A stretch of DNA of 64,000 nt from positions 1 through 64,000 of the forward strand of contig CAJFQY010000013.1 in NCBI GenBank assembly GCA_904419315.1. Direction: 5' to 3'. This stretch comes from Zongyangia gallinarum (GTDB lineage Bacteria; Bacillota; Clostridia; Oscillospirales; Ruminococcaceae). The position numbers were made by a program, and so were the translations under genes. The notes beneath the pieces are model-generated. The model did no database searches and was not told where the DNA came from. It worked only from the letters and a program-made list of their open reading frames with translations. This document shows, piece after piece, positions 8,723-17,889 of the stretch. The first letter of the stretch is position 1, and each line of letters begins with the position of its first letter.

Positions 8723-8751
8723 TTGCACTTGCCTTTGATGGGCGCTATAAT
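8723..8751 (+). promoter_or_regulatory. Promoter of the RodA/FtsW-type gene
   Basis: TTGCAC (8723-8728), a 17-bp spacer and a perfect TATAAT (8746-8751), leaving a leader of about 115 nt. In this 320-bp divergent region the minus strand also has an extended -10 (TGGTATAAT, around 8663-8671) suited to fhs. I see nothing else here. Confidence 0.7.
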
Positions 8752-8873
8752 AAGACTTACTTTAACGATTCCAGTGTTTATTTATAAAATATGTGGAGAA
8801 GATTGTAAATTCATATCTTATCCATAAATTTTTCCTCTAGATCGGTTACAATGTTTCTAGGCAGGTGAAGCCA

Positions 8874-9998
8874 ATGAAAAAAATTCTCGCCGCAATCGGC
8901 GATTATATAAAAAGCACGGACAAGCTCCTGCTTCTTTTTTGTATGATGGCCTCCTGTATGGGGCTTTTATTGCTAGCTTCTTACAATAATGCGTTCTATG
9001 GTACATTACGGGGGATGCTGGTCCAAACCCTGGCCACAGGGGCTGGTCTCATTGCCGCCGTCATTATATCAAAAATCGACTATCACTTTATGGCCAAAAT
9101 GTGGAAGGTCCACGCTCCTATTGCTTTGGCCCTGGTTTTTCTTGTCTTCTTCATCGGTACCGGACGGGAAGGCGCCGATGACATTGCCTGGATCCAGCTG
9201 CCGTTCGGCATGAGCTTCCAACCCTCAGAGTTGCTAAAGCTTTCTTTTATTTTGACCTTTTCCTATCATCTTTCCCTTGTACGGCCTCAGATCAATAGCC
9301 TGCGCAATGTTATCCTTTTGTGTATCCATGGGGCAATTCCCGCTTTTCTCATCCATTTGCAGGGTGACGACGGAACCGCTCTCATCTTTATATTTATCTT
9401 TATTTCTATGATGTTTGCCGCCGGCCTTTCCTGGAAATATATTGCGGCAGCCTTTGGCGCTGTTTTGGCCGCCGCCCCTGTTGCTTGGTTTTTTGTCTTA
9501 AACAATGATCAGAAGCTGCGCATTCTCTATCTGTTTAATCCAGATAATCCCGATTATATTAAAAATATTGGTTGGCAGCAGTATGTAGGGCGCATTTCCA
9601 TCGGCTCAGGCCAGCTCACCGGCAAGGGGCTTTTTGCAGATGAGTACCGCCAGATTCCCGAAATGCACAACGACTTTATCTTCGCTTTTTTGGGTGAAGC
9701 CCTGGGCTTTCTTGGATGTATCGCGGCTATCCTCATCCTCACCGGTGTCTGTGTCCGGCTATTGCGTATTTCCCGCTATTCCAAGGACGATTTAGGCTCC
9801 TTTATTTGTGTGGGGGTCTTCGCCATGATCGCTTTCCAATGTATCCTGAATATCGGCATGTGCCTTAACATCCTTCCGGTCATCGGCGTCACTTTGCCCT
9901 TTTTCAGTAATGGCGGCACCTCGGTGCTCATCACCTATATGGCCATTGGTATGGCCCTCAGTGTAAGGGTTCATAATAAGCCCATGCTCTTTGATTGA
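8874..9998 (+). CDS. RodA/FtsW/SpoVE-family (SEDS) peptidoglycan glycosyltransferase
   Basis: Polytopic SEDS protein that polymerises lipid II with a partner class B PBP in elongation, division or sporulation. The 374 residues contain about ten membrane segments, FGMSFQPSELLKLSFIL, GDDGTALIF and, near the end, PFFSNGGTSVLITYMAIGMAL, all SEDS hallmarks. The ATG at 8874 is preferred to the in-frame GTG at 8865, which itself lies in the AGGTG ribosome site. No PBP gene is adjacent, so assignment to RodA, FtsW or SpoVE is open; features are closest to RodA. Confidence 0.9.
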   Translation: MKKILAAIGDYIKSTDKLLLLFCMMASCMGLLLLASYNNAFYGTLRGMLVQTLATGAGLIAAVIISKIDYHFMAKMWKVHAPIALALVFLVFFIGTGREGADDIAWIQLPFGMSFQPSELLKLSFILTFSYHLSLVRPQINSLRNVILLCIHGAIPAFLIHLQGDDGTALIFIFIFISMMFAAGLSWKYIAAAFGAVLAAAPVAWFFVLNNDQKLRILYLFNPDNPDYIKNIGWQQYVGRISIGSGQLTGKGLFADEYRQIPEMHNDFIFAFLGEALGFLGCIAAILILTGVCVRLLRISRYSKDDLGSFICVGVFAMIAFQCILNIGMCLNILPVIGVTLPFFSNGGTSVLITYMAIGMALSVRVHNKPMLFD

Positions 9999-10007
9999 CA
10001 CTATCTG

Positions 10008-10032
10008 CTCCCCCATGATGGGGGAGTTTCTC
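10008..10032 (+). terminator. Hairpin after the SEDS gene
   Basis: CTCCCCCAT and ATGGGGGAG are directly followed by TTTCTCATTT. The T tract is short, so it may be only a partial terminator before the DUF2752 gene. Confidence 0.55.
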
Positions 10033-10054
10033 ATTTGCTGGAAAGGAGAAAGTT

Positions 10055-10483
10055 ATGAAGATCGACAGCCAGCCCTTTTCCCGGCGTCTTTTAACAGCGC
10101 TGCTCATCATCATAGCGGCAGCCATTCTCCTGTTGATCCTGCCCTCCTTCTACCGGTGCCCTTTCTATGCTGTCACTGGCATTCCTTGTCCTGGATGCGG
10201 TGTTACCCGCGGAGCATATCATCTTCTCCATCTGGATTTTGCCCGCGCTTGGAAGGCCAATCCTTGTGTTTATTTAGTGGCCATTTATGCTGCCGGATTC
10301 TTTTTTTGCCTTTTGTGGGGGCGCACCTATCTCTTTCGTAAAAAGCAGATCTGGATTTTCTTCGCTACGGTTTTTATCCTCATTTATGCGCTGCGGATGG
10401 CCCTTTATTTCCCCGATATCCCGCCCATGTCCTTTGATTCCTCTGCACTAATCCCTCGTATTTTTGCCGTCTTTTCCGGCTGA
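10055..10483 (+). CDS. DUF2752 family membrane protein
   Basis: Uncharacterised 142-residue membrane protein. About three hydrophobic helices surround the DUF2752 signature GIPCPGCGVTRGAYHLLH (around residues 44-61), with Cys residues that may bind a metal or be redox active. GAAAGGAG precedes the ATG. It may be cotranscribed with the SEDS gene upstream or glyA downstream (85 nt). No function is known to me. Confidence 0.85.
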   Translation: MKIDSQPFSRRLLTALLIIIAAAILLLILPSFYRCPFYAVTGIPCPGCGVTRGAYHLLHLDFARAWKANPCVYLVAIYAAGFFFCLLWGRTYLFRKKQIWIFFATVFILIYALRMALYFPDIPPMSFDSSALIPRIFAVFSG

Positions 10484-10567
10484 TTCTCCTGGAATCTGTT
10501 GAAATCGCGGAAAAAGCATACTATAATGAAACAAGACCGAGCTTCGAAGAATGAGAGGAGAGAAAAC

Positions 10568-11824
10568 ATGTACAACAATATGATGGATACCATCGGGTTT
10601 GTCTCTGCTTCCGATCCGGAAGTAGGAAAAGCGATGTCTAACGAGCTGATGCGTCAGCGCCGCAACCTGGAGCTGATCGCTTCAGAAAATATTGTTTCCC
10701 CGGCTGTCATGGCCGCTATGGGCAGCGTGCTCACCAACAAATACGCAGAGGGTTATCCTGGTAAACGGTATTATGGCGGCTGCGTCTATGTAGACGATGT
10801 GGAGCGCATTGCCATTGATCGGGCCTGCAAACTTTTTGGCGCAAAATTTGCCAATGTGCAGCCCCATTCTGGCGCCCAGGCCAATGAGGCTGTCTATTTC
10901 GCCCTGTTAAACCCCGGTGACACTGTACTAGGCATGAGCCTAGCTGATGGTGGCCATCTGACCCATGGTTCTCCTGTTAATATCTCCGGTAAATATTATA
11001 AATTTGTTTCCTATGGTGTTTCTCCGGAAACCCAGATGATTGATTATGAAGAAGTCCGCCGCTTGGCTTTGGAGCATCGGCCCAAATTGATCGTGGCAGG
11101 TGCCAGCGCTTATCCTCGTTTTATTGACTTTGAGCGCTTCAGCCAGATCGCTAAGGAATGCGGCGCTTATTTGATGGTGGATATGGCCCATATCGCTGGC
11201 CTGGTGGCCGCCGGACTCCATCAGTCCCCTGTGCCCTATGCTGATGTGACCACCACGACCACCCATAAAACCCTGCGCGGCCCCCGCGGCGGCCTTATCC
11301 TCACCAATGATGAAGAACTGGCCAAGAAGATCAATAAGGCCATCTTCCCCGGACTCCAGGGCGGTCCCCTCATGCACATCATCGCCTCTAAAGCTGTGTG
11401 CTTCGGCGAAGCCTTAAAGCCAGAATTCAAAGCCTATCAGCAACAGGTCGTGCGCAATGCCCGTGCTCTGGCAGATGGACTGATTGAGCATGGCTTCCAT
11501 CTGGTTTCTGGTTCTACCGACAACCATTTGATGCTGGTGGATCTGCAAAACATGAATATCACCGGCAAAGAGTTAGAGCATCGTCTGGACGAAGTGTATA
11601 TCACCGTCAACAAGAATGCGGTGCCCAACGATCCCCAGAGTCCCTTTGTTACCAGCGGCGTCCGTATCGGCACTCCTGCCGTTACCAGCCGCGGTCTCAA
11701 GGAGGAAGACATGAAGGTCATCGCCGACATGATCTATCTGGCTGCTACCGACTTTGAGAATCAGGCTGATAACATCCGCAAGACGGTGGAAGGCCTGTGC
11801 GCTAAATATCCTCTTTATGAATAA
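10568..11824 (+). CDS. glyA: Serine hydroxymethyltransferase
   Basis: PLP enzyme that interconverts serine + THF and glycine + 5,10-methylene-THF, the main one-carbon source. The protein has 418 residues. The Schiff-base lysine is K234 in TTTTHKTLRGPRGG; LIASENIVSPAVMAAMGS and NKYAEGYPGKRYYGGC are conserved substrate-site segments. GAGAGGAG precedes the ATG at 10568; an upstream in-frame ATG (10499) would add a poorly conserved 23-residue tail and is rejected as the start. Together with fhs it indicates active folate metabolism. Confidence 0.98.
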   Translation: MYNNMMDTIGFVSASDPEVGKAMSNELMRQRRNLELIASENIVSPAVMAAMGSVLTNKYAEGYPGKRYYGGCVYVDDVERIAIDRACKLFGAKFANVQPHSGAQANEAVYFALLNPGDTVLGMSLADGGHLTHGSPVNISGKYYKFVSYGVSPETQMIDYEEVRRLALEHRPKLIVAGASAYPRFIDFERFSQIAKECGAYLMVDMAHIAGLVAAGLHQSPVPYADVTTTTTHKTLRGPRGGLILTNDEELAKKINKAIFPGLQGGPLMHIIASKAVCFGEALKPEFKAYQQQVVRNARALADGLIEHGFHLVSGSTDNHLMLVDLQNMNITGKELEHRLDEVYITVNKNAVPNDPQSPFVTSGVRIGTPAVTSRGLKEEDMKVIADMIYLAATDFENQADNIRKTVEGLCAKYPLYE

Positions 11825-11909
11825 AAGCATCCCATTCATGCAAAATGGGCTGTGATGAGTATCCCTTGATTGAGATGATCTTGCCCCGGTGGGCGTTTGG
11901 AGGTAATCT

Positions 11910-12602
11910 ATGAAGTTTCCCGTTCGCATTGTTTCTCTGTGTCTTGGCCTTTGCCTGCTTTTTTCAGGCTGCGGCCAACAGGAAGAGTCTTCTTCCGATG
12001 TCACCACGCCGGTGACCACTACTTCCAAACCGATCACGACCACGACTACACCAGTAACCACTACGACTACGACCACCGTGACCACGACCACAACCACAAC
12101 AGCGCCGCCTCAGACAACCACCACCGCCCCTCCGTCTACTGCAGCGGCTGCTTCCAGTGATTCGGACATTGTTTCCCAGTTGTTCACTCTGGTCAACAAT
12201 GAGCGGGCCAGCTTGGGGCTTCCCGCTTATAACTACAGCGCGGCCCTCTGTCAAAGTGCTTACACCCGCTGTGTGGAACTGTCCACCCTCTTTTCACATA
12301 CCAGGCCCAATGGCACCACCGGTGAAACCGCTGCTTTGGCCGCAGGCTACAATTTCCTCTATTTCGCGGAGAATATCGCTGAAACCGACACCATGACCGC
12401 CCAGCAGCTGTTTAATATGTGGAAATCCAGCGCCGGGCACTATTCCTCCATGACAGCTAACTATATGAGCGATATGGGTGCTGCCGTCTACATCAAAAAT
12501 GGCATCATGTATGGTGTTCTTCACTTTGGCCAGCCTGGTGGTTCAGGCGACATGGAGTACCATGTGGAATACGAGGGCGATATCATTGATTACTATGGAT
12601 AA
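11910..12602 (+). CDS. CAP/SCP-domain lipoprotein with Thr-rich linker
   Basis: Surface lipoprotein, 230 residues. Signal peptide 1-20 ends in the lipobox LFSGC (Cys21). A Ser/Thr/Pro-rich linker (about 27-80) contains long runs of Thr encoded by ACC/ACA/ACG repeats (about 12000-12140). A CAP domain (about 86-205) starts LFTLVNNERASLGLPAY and contains FSHTRPNGTT, FAENIA and HYSSMTANYMSDMGAAVY. The linker probably spans the cell wall. CAP proteins in Clostridia are often wall-associated or sporulation-linked, but the activity is not established. GGAGG lies 7 nt before the ATG. Confidence 0.9.
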   Translation: MKFPVRIVSLCLGLCLLFSGCGQQEESSSDVTTPVTTTSKPITTTTTPVTTTTTTTVTTTTTTTAPPQTTTTAPPSTAAAASSDSDIVSQLFTLVNNERASLGLPAYNYSAALCQSAYTRCVELSTLFSHTRPNGTTGETAALAAGYNFLYFAENIAETDTMTAQQLFNMWKSSAGHYSSMTANYMSDMGAAVYIKNGIMYGVLHFGQPGGSGDMEYHVEYEGDIIDYYG

Positions 12603-12645
12603 TCGGGCGCTTTATGCTCCCTGATAAAGAAAAGGAGGTCTTTCT

Positions 12646-13419
12646 ATGGCATTTTTAAAAGGCTGCATCAAATCTGAAGTGATGCATATGGATACCGACC
12701 TTGCCATCATCCTTCCCCATGACCGCATCCGTAAACGTCCCGGAAAACCCATTCGGGTGCTCTACCTGCTCCACGGTCTTTCCGGCAACTTTTTGGAGTG
12801 GTCCCGCTACACAGCGTTGGAACGCTATACCCGGGAGTATGAGCTTTGTGTTGTCATGCCTTCGGTTCAGCGCAGCTTCTATACCGATATGAAGTACGGT
12901 CTGCCCTATTATACCTTTATTTCTGAGGAATTGCCCCGTCTGATGAAGGCCATGTTCGGCATCTCTGCCGATCCCAAAGATACCTTTATTGCAGGCTGCT
13001 CCATGGGCGGCTACGGCGCGCTGAAGATGCTCATGCGCAACCCGGAAAATTATGGCGGCGCGGCAGCATTTTCTTCTGCCGTGGATCTGAAGCATTCCAT
13101 GCTCAACGAGGAAAGCCGGAAGCTCTTCCCCTATCCCGATATCACCGGTGTATTCGGCGAAAAGGTGGAGGTCGGCCCCGAAGACGATCTGTATGCCATT
13201 GCAGAAAACTATGCCAAACTGCCCCAGGCCAAGGAGATCCCCATCTACGCCAGCTGCGGTACGGAGGACTTCCTCTATCCATACAATGTAGAGTTTAGAA
13301 AGAAGATGGAGGAGCTCGGCATCAACTACCACTATGAGGAGTGGCCCGGCGTGCACGGCTGGGATTTCTGGGATCAGTCCATTGACAAAGCCCTCAAATA
13401 CCTGCTTCCCAACGGCTAA
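12646..13419 (+). CDS. Alpha/beta-hydrolase esterase (esterase D / tributyrin esterase family)
   Basis: Probable cytoplasmic carboxylesterase, 257 residues. The catalytic triad can be read as Ser119 in GCSMGGYGA, Asp208 in GTEDFLY and His237 in PGVHGWDFW; HGLSG (43-47) supplies the oxyanion region. The family includes Lactobacillus-type EstA acetyl/short-chain esterases and S-formylglutathione hydrolases. The lack of a signal peptide and of a glutathione context favours a general short-chain or acetyl esterase. AAAGGAGG precedes the ATG. Confidence 0.88.
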   Translation: MAFLKGCIKSEVMHMDTDLAIILPHDRIRKRPGKPIRVLYLLHGLSGNFLEWSRYTALERYTREYELCVVMPSVQRSFYTDMKYGLPYYTFISEELPRLMKAMFGISADPKDTFIAGCSMGGYGALKMLMRNPENYGGAAAFSSAVDLKHSMLNEESRKLFPYPDITGVFGEKVEVGPEDDLYAIAENYAKLPQAKEIPIYASCGTEDFLYPYNVEFRKKMEELGINYHYEEWPGVHGWDFWDQSIDKALKYLLPNG

Positions 13420-13437
13420 TTTGAGAAAAAACTTCCA

Positions 13438-13470
13438 GAAACGGGAATCCGCGGGATTCCCGTTTCTTTC
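13438..13470 (+). terminator. Intrinsic terminator after the esterase
   Basis: GAAACGGGAATCC and GGATTCCCGTTTC (one bulged base) pair around a very short loop, followed by TTTC; 19 nt after the stop codon. Confidence 0.75.
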
Positions 13471-13499
13471 TATCATCCCCAGGGAGAGGAGAGAAAACT

Positions 13500-14786
13500 A
13501 TGAGCGCACCTCTGGCGGACCGGATGCGTCCCAAAAACTTGGATGAGGTGGTTGGCCAACAGCATCTGGTTGCAAAAGGCGCGGTGCTCCGGCGCATCGT
13601 GGAGTCGGGGGAGATCCCCAACATGATCTTTTATGGGCCTTCCGGTGTGGGTAAAACCACAGTGGCCCGTATCATCGCCCAAAGCGCGGGAAAAAAGCTC
13701 TATAAGCTCAACGGCACCACCGCTTCCACCGCCGACATCAAGGATATTGTGGCCCAAACCGGCACATTGGAGGGGTTAAACGGTATTCTGCTCTATCTGG
13801 ATGAGATCCAGTATCTAAATAAAAAGCAGCAGCAGACCCTGCTGGAATTTATTGAAAATGGTTCCATCACTTTGATCTCCTCCACCACTGAAAACCCCTA
13901 TTTCTATGTTTATAACGCTATCCTATCCCGTTCTACCGTCTTTGAATTTAAGCCTGTGACCCCCCTGGATGTAGAGAATGCCATCCGCAGAGCTTTTTCT
14001 TTTCTGGAGCAAGAACGTTCTATGAGCCTTGACATCGAGGCTGGGGTGGTGGAGCACATCAGCCTATCCTGCGGTGGAGATGTGCGAAAATCCATCAACG
14101 CCGTGGAGCTGTGCGTTCTCTCCGCTCGGGAGGAGGACGGAATACGAAAGGTCACTTTAGAGGACGCCAAAGCCATCTCCCAGCGCAGTTCTATGCGCTA
14201 CGACCGAGATGCTGATGAACACTATGACATCCTTTCTGCTTTTCAGAAGTCGATCCGAGGCTCTGATCCGGACGCTGCCGTCCACTACTTGGCTCGGCTG
14301 CTCAACGCGGGGGACCTGCTCTCTCCCTGCCGCCGGATGCTGGTTACCGCTGCTGAGGATATAGGGCTTGCCTATCCCCAGGCCATTGCTATCGTAAAAG
14401 CCTGCGTGGATGCCGCTCTCCAGCTGGGTCTCCCCGAAGCCCGGATTCCTCTGTCAGAAGCGGTCATTCTTCTGGCCACCGCACCCAAATCCAACTCCGC
14501 TATTATGGCCATCGACGCTGCCATGTCCGATATTAAACAGGGTGGCGTTGGGGAAATTCCCGCTTATCTCAAAGATGGACATTATTCCGGCGCCCAGAAG
14601 ATGGGACGGGCTATTGGCTACGTCTATCCCCACGAGAGGAAAAACCACTGGTTTGACCAGCAGTATCTTCCCGACCCAATCAAGGATAAGCGTTACTATG
14701 TCTTTGGGGACAATAAAACCGAGCAGGCCTCTTTCCGGTACTGGCAGGCCATCAAAGGCGAGGGCAATAAAGAATCGTCGGAATGA
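13500..14786 (+). CDS. rarA: Replication-associated recombination protein RarA (MgsA) AAA+ ATPase
   Basis: AAA+ ATPase of the clamp-loader branch acting at stalled replication forks. The protein has 428 residues. Walker A GPSGVGKT is at 46-53, Walker B LLYLDEIQYLN at about 98-107, then SSTTENPYF (sensor 1) and the RarA C-terminal tetramerisation part with AIAIVKACVDAA and YPHERKNHW. GAGAGGAG lies upstream of the ATG. Confidence 0.95.
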   Translation: MSAPLADRMRPKNLDEVVGQQHLVAKGAVLRRIVESGEIPNMIFYGPSGVGKTTVARIIAQSAGKKLYKLNGTTASTADIKDIVAQTGTLEGLNGILLYLDEIQYLNKKQQQTLLEFIENGSITLISSTTENPYFYVYNAILSRSTVFEFKPVTPLDVENAIRRAFSFLEQERSMSLDIEAGVVEHISLSCGGDVRKSINAVELCVLSAREEDGIRKVTLEDAKAISQRSSMRYDRDADEHYDILSAFQKSIRGSDPDAAVHYLARLLNAGDLLSPCRRMLVTAAEDIGLAYPQAIAIVKACVDAALQLGLPEARIPLSEAVILLATAPKSNSAIMAIDAAMSDIKQGGVGEIPAYLKDGHYSGAQKMGRAIGYVYPHERKNHWFDQQYLPDPIKDKRYYVFGDNKTEQASFRYWQAIKGEGNKESSE

Positions 14787-14922
14787 TCAGAATCTTTCTT
14801 TCAATTTTGTCCAAAAAACCGGGCTGAAATTTCACAATATATGCCTAGGAAGCAGACAGATTTTGTAGTATAATGAAACTATTATTTCAAGTTGTTTTAC
14901 AACAAAAAAGGAGAGTGCAATC

Positions 14923-16077
14923 ATGGCAATTTACAGGATGATCCTTAACGAAACCTCCCACTTCGGACCGGGCGCCATCTCTGTGCTTCCGGATGAAATC
15001 AAATCCAGGGGCTTTCAGAAGGCGTTTGTTTGCTCCGATAAAGACCTGATCAAGTTTGGTGTTACCCAGAAGGTCACCGCTTTGATGGACAAAGAAAACT
15101 TCCCCTATGAAATTTACAGCGATATTAAACAAAATCCCACTGTTGCAAACGTACAAAACGGTGTGGAAGCTTATAAAAAGAGCGGTGCCGACTTTATCGT
15201 TGCCATCGGCGGCGGTTCTTCTATGGATACCGCTAAGGCCATCGGTATCATCATCAATAACCCGGAGTTTGCCGACGTAAAGAGCCTGGCCGGCGTCTCC
15301 CCCACCAAGAATAAATCCGTCCCCATCATTGCCATCCCCACCACCGCTGGCACTGCGGCAGAGGTGACCATGAACTACGTTATCACCGATGAGGAGCGTC
15401 AGGTAAAATTCCCCTGCGTCGATCCTCATGATATTCCAGTGGTGGCCATTGTGGATGCTGAGATGATGTCCTCCATGCCCAAGTCTTTGACTGCCAACAC
15501 CGGTATGGATGCTTTAACCCATGCCATCGAAGGTTATACTGCCAACGGCGCTTGGGAGCTGACCGATACCCTCAACCTGAAAGCCATTGAGCTGATCGCC
15601 AGAAGCCTGCGCAAAGCTGTTGAAAATGATCCTGACGGCCGCTTTGACATGTCCATCGGCCAGTATATGACTGGCATGGCTTTCTCCAACTGCGGACTGG
15701 GTATTGTTCACTCCATGGCCCATCAGCTGGGCGGTGTTTATGACACCCCTCATGGTATTGCCAACGCGGTACTTCTGCCCTATGTCATGAAGTACAATGC
15801 TCCTTATACCGGAGAAAAATTCCGTGAAATCGCCCGTGTCATGGGTGTCCAGGGCGTTGATGAGATGAGCCAGGATGAATACCGCCAAGCTGCCATCGAC
15901 GCGGTCATCCAGCTCTCCAAAGATGTGGGCATTCCCCAGACCCTTCATGAAATCGGTGTGAAGGAAGAGGATATTCCTCGCCTGTCAGAGGCCGCTTTGG
16001 CTGACGGCTGCACTCCTGGTAATCCCCGTCCCACCTCTGTGGAAGAAATTGCTGAAATCTATAGAACTGCTTTCTAA
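14923..16077 (+). CDS. Iron-containing (group III) alcohol dehydrogenase
   Basis: NAD(P)-dependent alcohol/aldehyde oxidoreductase of the Fe-ADH family, 384 residues. The dinucleotide site has GGGSSMDTAKAIGI. Metal ligands are expected in NTGMDALTHAIEGY (Asp, His) and HSMAHQLGGVYDTPHG (two His). It resembles FucO (lactaldehyde:propanediol reductase) and 1,3-propanediol or butanol dehydrogenases; the substrate cannot be fixed from sequence alone. It stands alone between AAAAGGAG and a strong terminator. Confidence 0.92.
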   Translation: MAIYRMILNETSHFGPGAISVLPDEIKSRGFQKAFVCSDKDLIKFGVTQKVTALMDKENFPYEIYSDIKQNPTVANVQNGVEAYKKSGADFIVAIGGGSSMDTAKAIGIIINNPEFADVKSLAGVSPTKNKSVPIIAIPTTAGTAAEVTMNYVITDEERQVKFPCVDPHDIPVVAIVDAEMMSSMPKSLTANTGMDALTHAIEGYTANGAWELTDTLNLKAIELIARSLRKAVENDPDGRFDMSIGQYMTGMAFSNCGLGIVHSMAHQLGGVYDTPHGIANAVLLPYVMKYNAPYTGEKFREIARVMGVQGVDEMSQDEYRQAAIDAVIQLSKDVGIPQTLHEIGVKEEDIPRLSEAALADGCTPGNPRPTSVEEIAEIYRTAF

Positions 16078-16090
16078 TTGCAACCAAATT

Positions 16091-16125
16091 AAAGGAGCCT
16101 TTGACCGAGGTCAAAGGCTCCTTTT
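16091..16125 (+). terminator. Intrinsic terminator after the Fe-ADH gene
   Basis: AAAGGAGCCTTTGACC and GGTCAAAGGCTCCTTTTT form a long perfect stem, 14 nt after the stop codon. Confidence 0.93.
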
Positions 16126-16187
16126 TATTGACTTGTTCTGGATAAGCTACCGTGCTACAATATAAGGCTGAAAGGAATGATGTCATT

Positions 16188-17090
16188 ATGATTTCCTATT
16201 TTACCGCGAAAGACGCGGACGCTTTCCCGCCTTCCCCACAACAAAACGGTGACATCCTTTATCGGCTCACATTAAAAGAATTAACGGTTTATGGTAGCCA
16301 TCTTGGTATTCCTGATCGTATTATTCAGGAATACGCTAAAAGCGGTCCTTCTAAGTTAGAGAGCCATAATGGTTTTGACTACTTTTGCCTAAACATCCCT
16401 GATTTTTCTGATCTAACCGCACCCATGAATCGCACAATTATCTATTTTGCTCCTCATTTTTTGGTTTTTGCAAGCGATGATAATCCTCTCTTAGATAATA
16501 TTTTAGATGAAGCTCCAACAGAAACTGCATCTGTGCAAAAGTTATTGCTTACTTTTTTTGACCGGCTGACAAGAGAAGATTTTTCTCAATTGGAAGATTT
16601 AGAGCAGGAAATCTCTGATTTAGAAGAGGCGCTTATTACTTCAAAGAAACAAAGTTGTATCAAGGAAATTGTTTTGTTGCGTAAAAAGCTGATGAAACTT
16701 CGTCGTTATTACGAACAGCTTGCCAGCCTCTTTGACGTTATGGAAGAAAATCTCAATGGACTGCTTGACAAGCGTGACCTGCGTTTTGTCCATATTCTTT
16801 CGGGACGGGTTGACCGCTTAGATGCCAATGTATGCAATTTGCGGGACTATGTCACCCAAGTTAGAGAAGCTTATCAAGCCCAAGTAGATATTAATCTCAA
16901 TAGCCTCATGAAGCTCTTCACCGTGATTACCGCTATTTTTTCTCCGCTCAGTTTAGTTGCCGGATGGTACGGCATGAATTTTGACATGCCGGAATATCAC
17001 TGGATGTTAGGTTATCCCATTGTCATCGGCGTGAGTGGAATCATTATCGTTTCTTGTATCATTCTATTCAAAAAAAATAAGTGGTTATAA
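16188..17090 (+). CDS. CorA-family divalent cation transporter
   Basis: Mg2+/Co2+-type channel of the inner membrane, 300 residues. The N-terminal cytoplasmic alpha/beta domain and long coiled-coil-forming helices (about 110-240) precede two C-terminal membrane helices. The first ends in the diagnostic GMN pore motif (SLVAGWYGMNFDM) and the last has GVSGIIIVSCIILF. The ATG at 16188 was chosen because GAAAGGA lies upstream. Base composition is more A+T rich than its neighbours, which may point to separate ancestry. Confidence 0.9.
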   Translation: MISYFTAKDADAFPPSPQQNGDILYRLTLKELTVYGSHLGIPDRIIQEYAKSGPSKLESHNGFDYFCLNIPDFSDLTAPMNRTIIYFAPHFLVFASDDNPLLDNILDEAPTETASVQKLLLTFFDRLTREDFSQLEDLEQEISDLEEALITSKKQSCIKEIVLLRKKLMKLRRYYEQLASLFDVMEENLNGLLDKRDLRFVHILSGRVDRLDANVCNLRDYVTQVREAYQAQVDINLNSLMKLFTVITAIFSPLSLVAGWYGMNFDMPEYHWMLGYPIVIGVSGIIIVSCIILFKKNKWL

Positions 17091-17123
17091 TCAAAATAAC
17101 CAACAAGAATGGGAGGAATTTCT

Positions 17124-17612
17124 TTGGCAGGCAATAAAACCAATGTCATGCGAATATTAGATAAGGCCCATATTCCGCATCAGGAATACACCTATGACCA
17201 CAGCGACGGAAAGATTGACGGTGTTGCCGTGGCTGAAAAAATGGGCCAGCCCTTAGCGCAGGTCTACAAAACTTTGGTCACCAAGGGGTCCGGCCGCAAT
17301 TATTATGTTTTTGTGATTCCTGTGGCAAAGGAACTCAATCTGAAAGCCGCAGCCAGGGCAGTTGGTGAAAAATCGGTGGAGATGATCCATGTCAAGGATC
17401 TCCTACAGGTCACCGGCTATATTCGAGGGGGCTGCTCCCCCATTGGGATGAAACGAGCCTATCCCACCGTGATTGACGCCTCCTGCCAAAATCTTTCCAC
17501 CATCATCGTCAGCGGGGGGAAAATCGGCTATCAAATTGAGCTTGGGGTGGAGGACCTTCTCTCCCTGACCCAGGCACAGACAGCTGATATTACGGTGTCA
17601 GCCTTAGATTGA
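17124..17612 (+). CDS. ybaK: Cys-tRNA(Pro) deacylase YbaK/EbsC family
   Basis: Hydrolyses mischarged Cys-tRNA(Pro). The 162 residues show the family pattern with the catalytic lysine region YKTLVTKGS and GGCSPIGMKRAYP. The start is a TTG at 17124: GGGAGG lies 8 nt upstream, and that same site would be inside the gene if the ATG at 17109 were used. It follows the CorA gene by 33 nt and may be cotranscribed with it. Confidence 0.92.
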   Translation: MAGNKTNVMRILDKAHIPHQEYTYDHSDGKIDGVAVAEKMGQPLAQVYKTLVTKGSGRNYYVFVIPVAKELNLKAAARAVGEKSVEMIHVKDLLQVTGYIRGGCSPIGMKRAYPTVIDASCQNLSTIIVSGGKIGYQIELGVEDLLSLTQAQTADITVSALD

Positions 17613-17889
17613 TCTGGGATGTTTGTCATTGAGAAGACTATAGTCAGATGAAAAATCACAGCGTTTCGACTGAACAGGACGGTATCTGCCGTCTTGTTTC
17701 TTTTTGCTTTTTCAAGCGATTTCCGGCTTTTTATCTTTGTTTTACCCCTGAATTTTCTCCTCCTTCCGGGACACGCACAAAATTCTTCGTCCGCACATAT
17801 GTTACTTTATGGCCCTTGTCGCATTTGTTTTCCCCATACAAGGAAATCCATTCTTTTTCACCATCAAGCAATAGAAATGGGGTAGTTTT
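17613..17889. other. Leader/promoter region of sigK
   Basis: A short hairpin GACGG...CCGTC followed by TTGTTTCTTTTT (about 17679-17706) may terminate the ybaK transcript. CATACA at 17835-17840 resembles a sigma-E -10 element, as expected for a sigK gene, but I find no convincing -35, so the promoter is not claimed. A T-rich open frame across the region shows no protein character. Confidence 0.35.

Noticed and set aside
11573..12097. Val-rich minus-strand frame opposite the CAP lipoprotein
   Set aside because: It is the antisense reading of the Thr-codon-rich linker; no independent coding signs.
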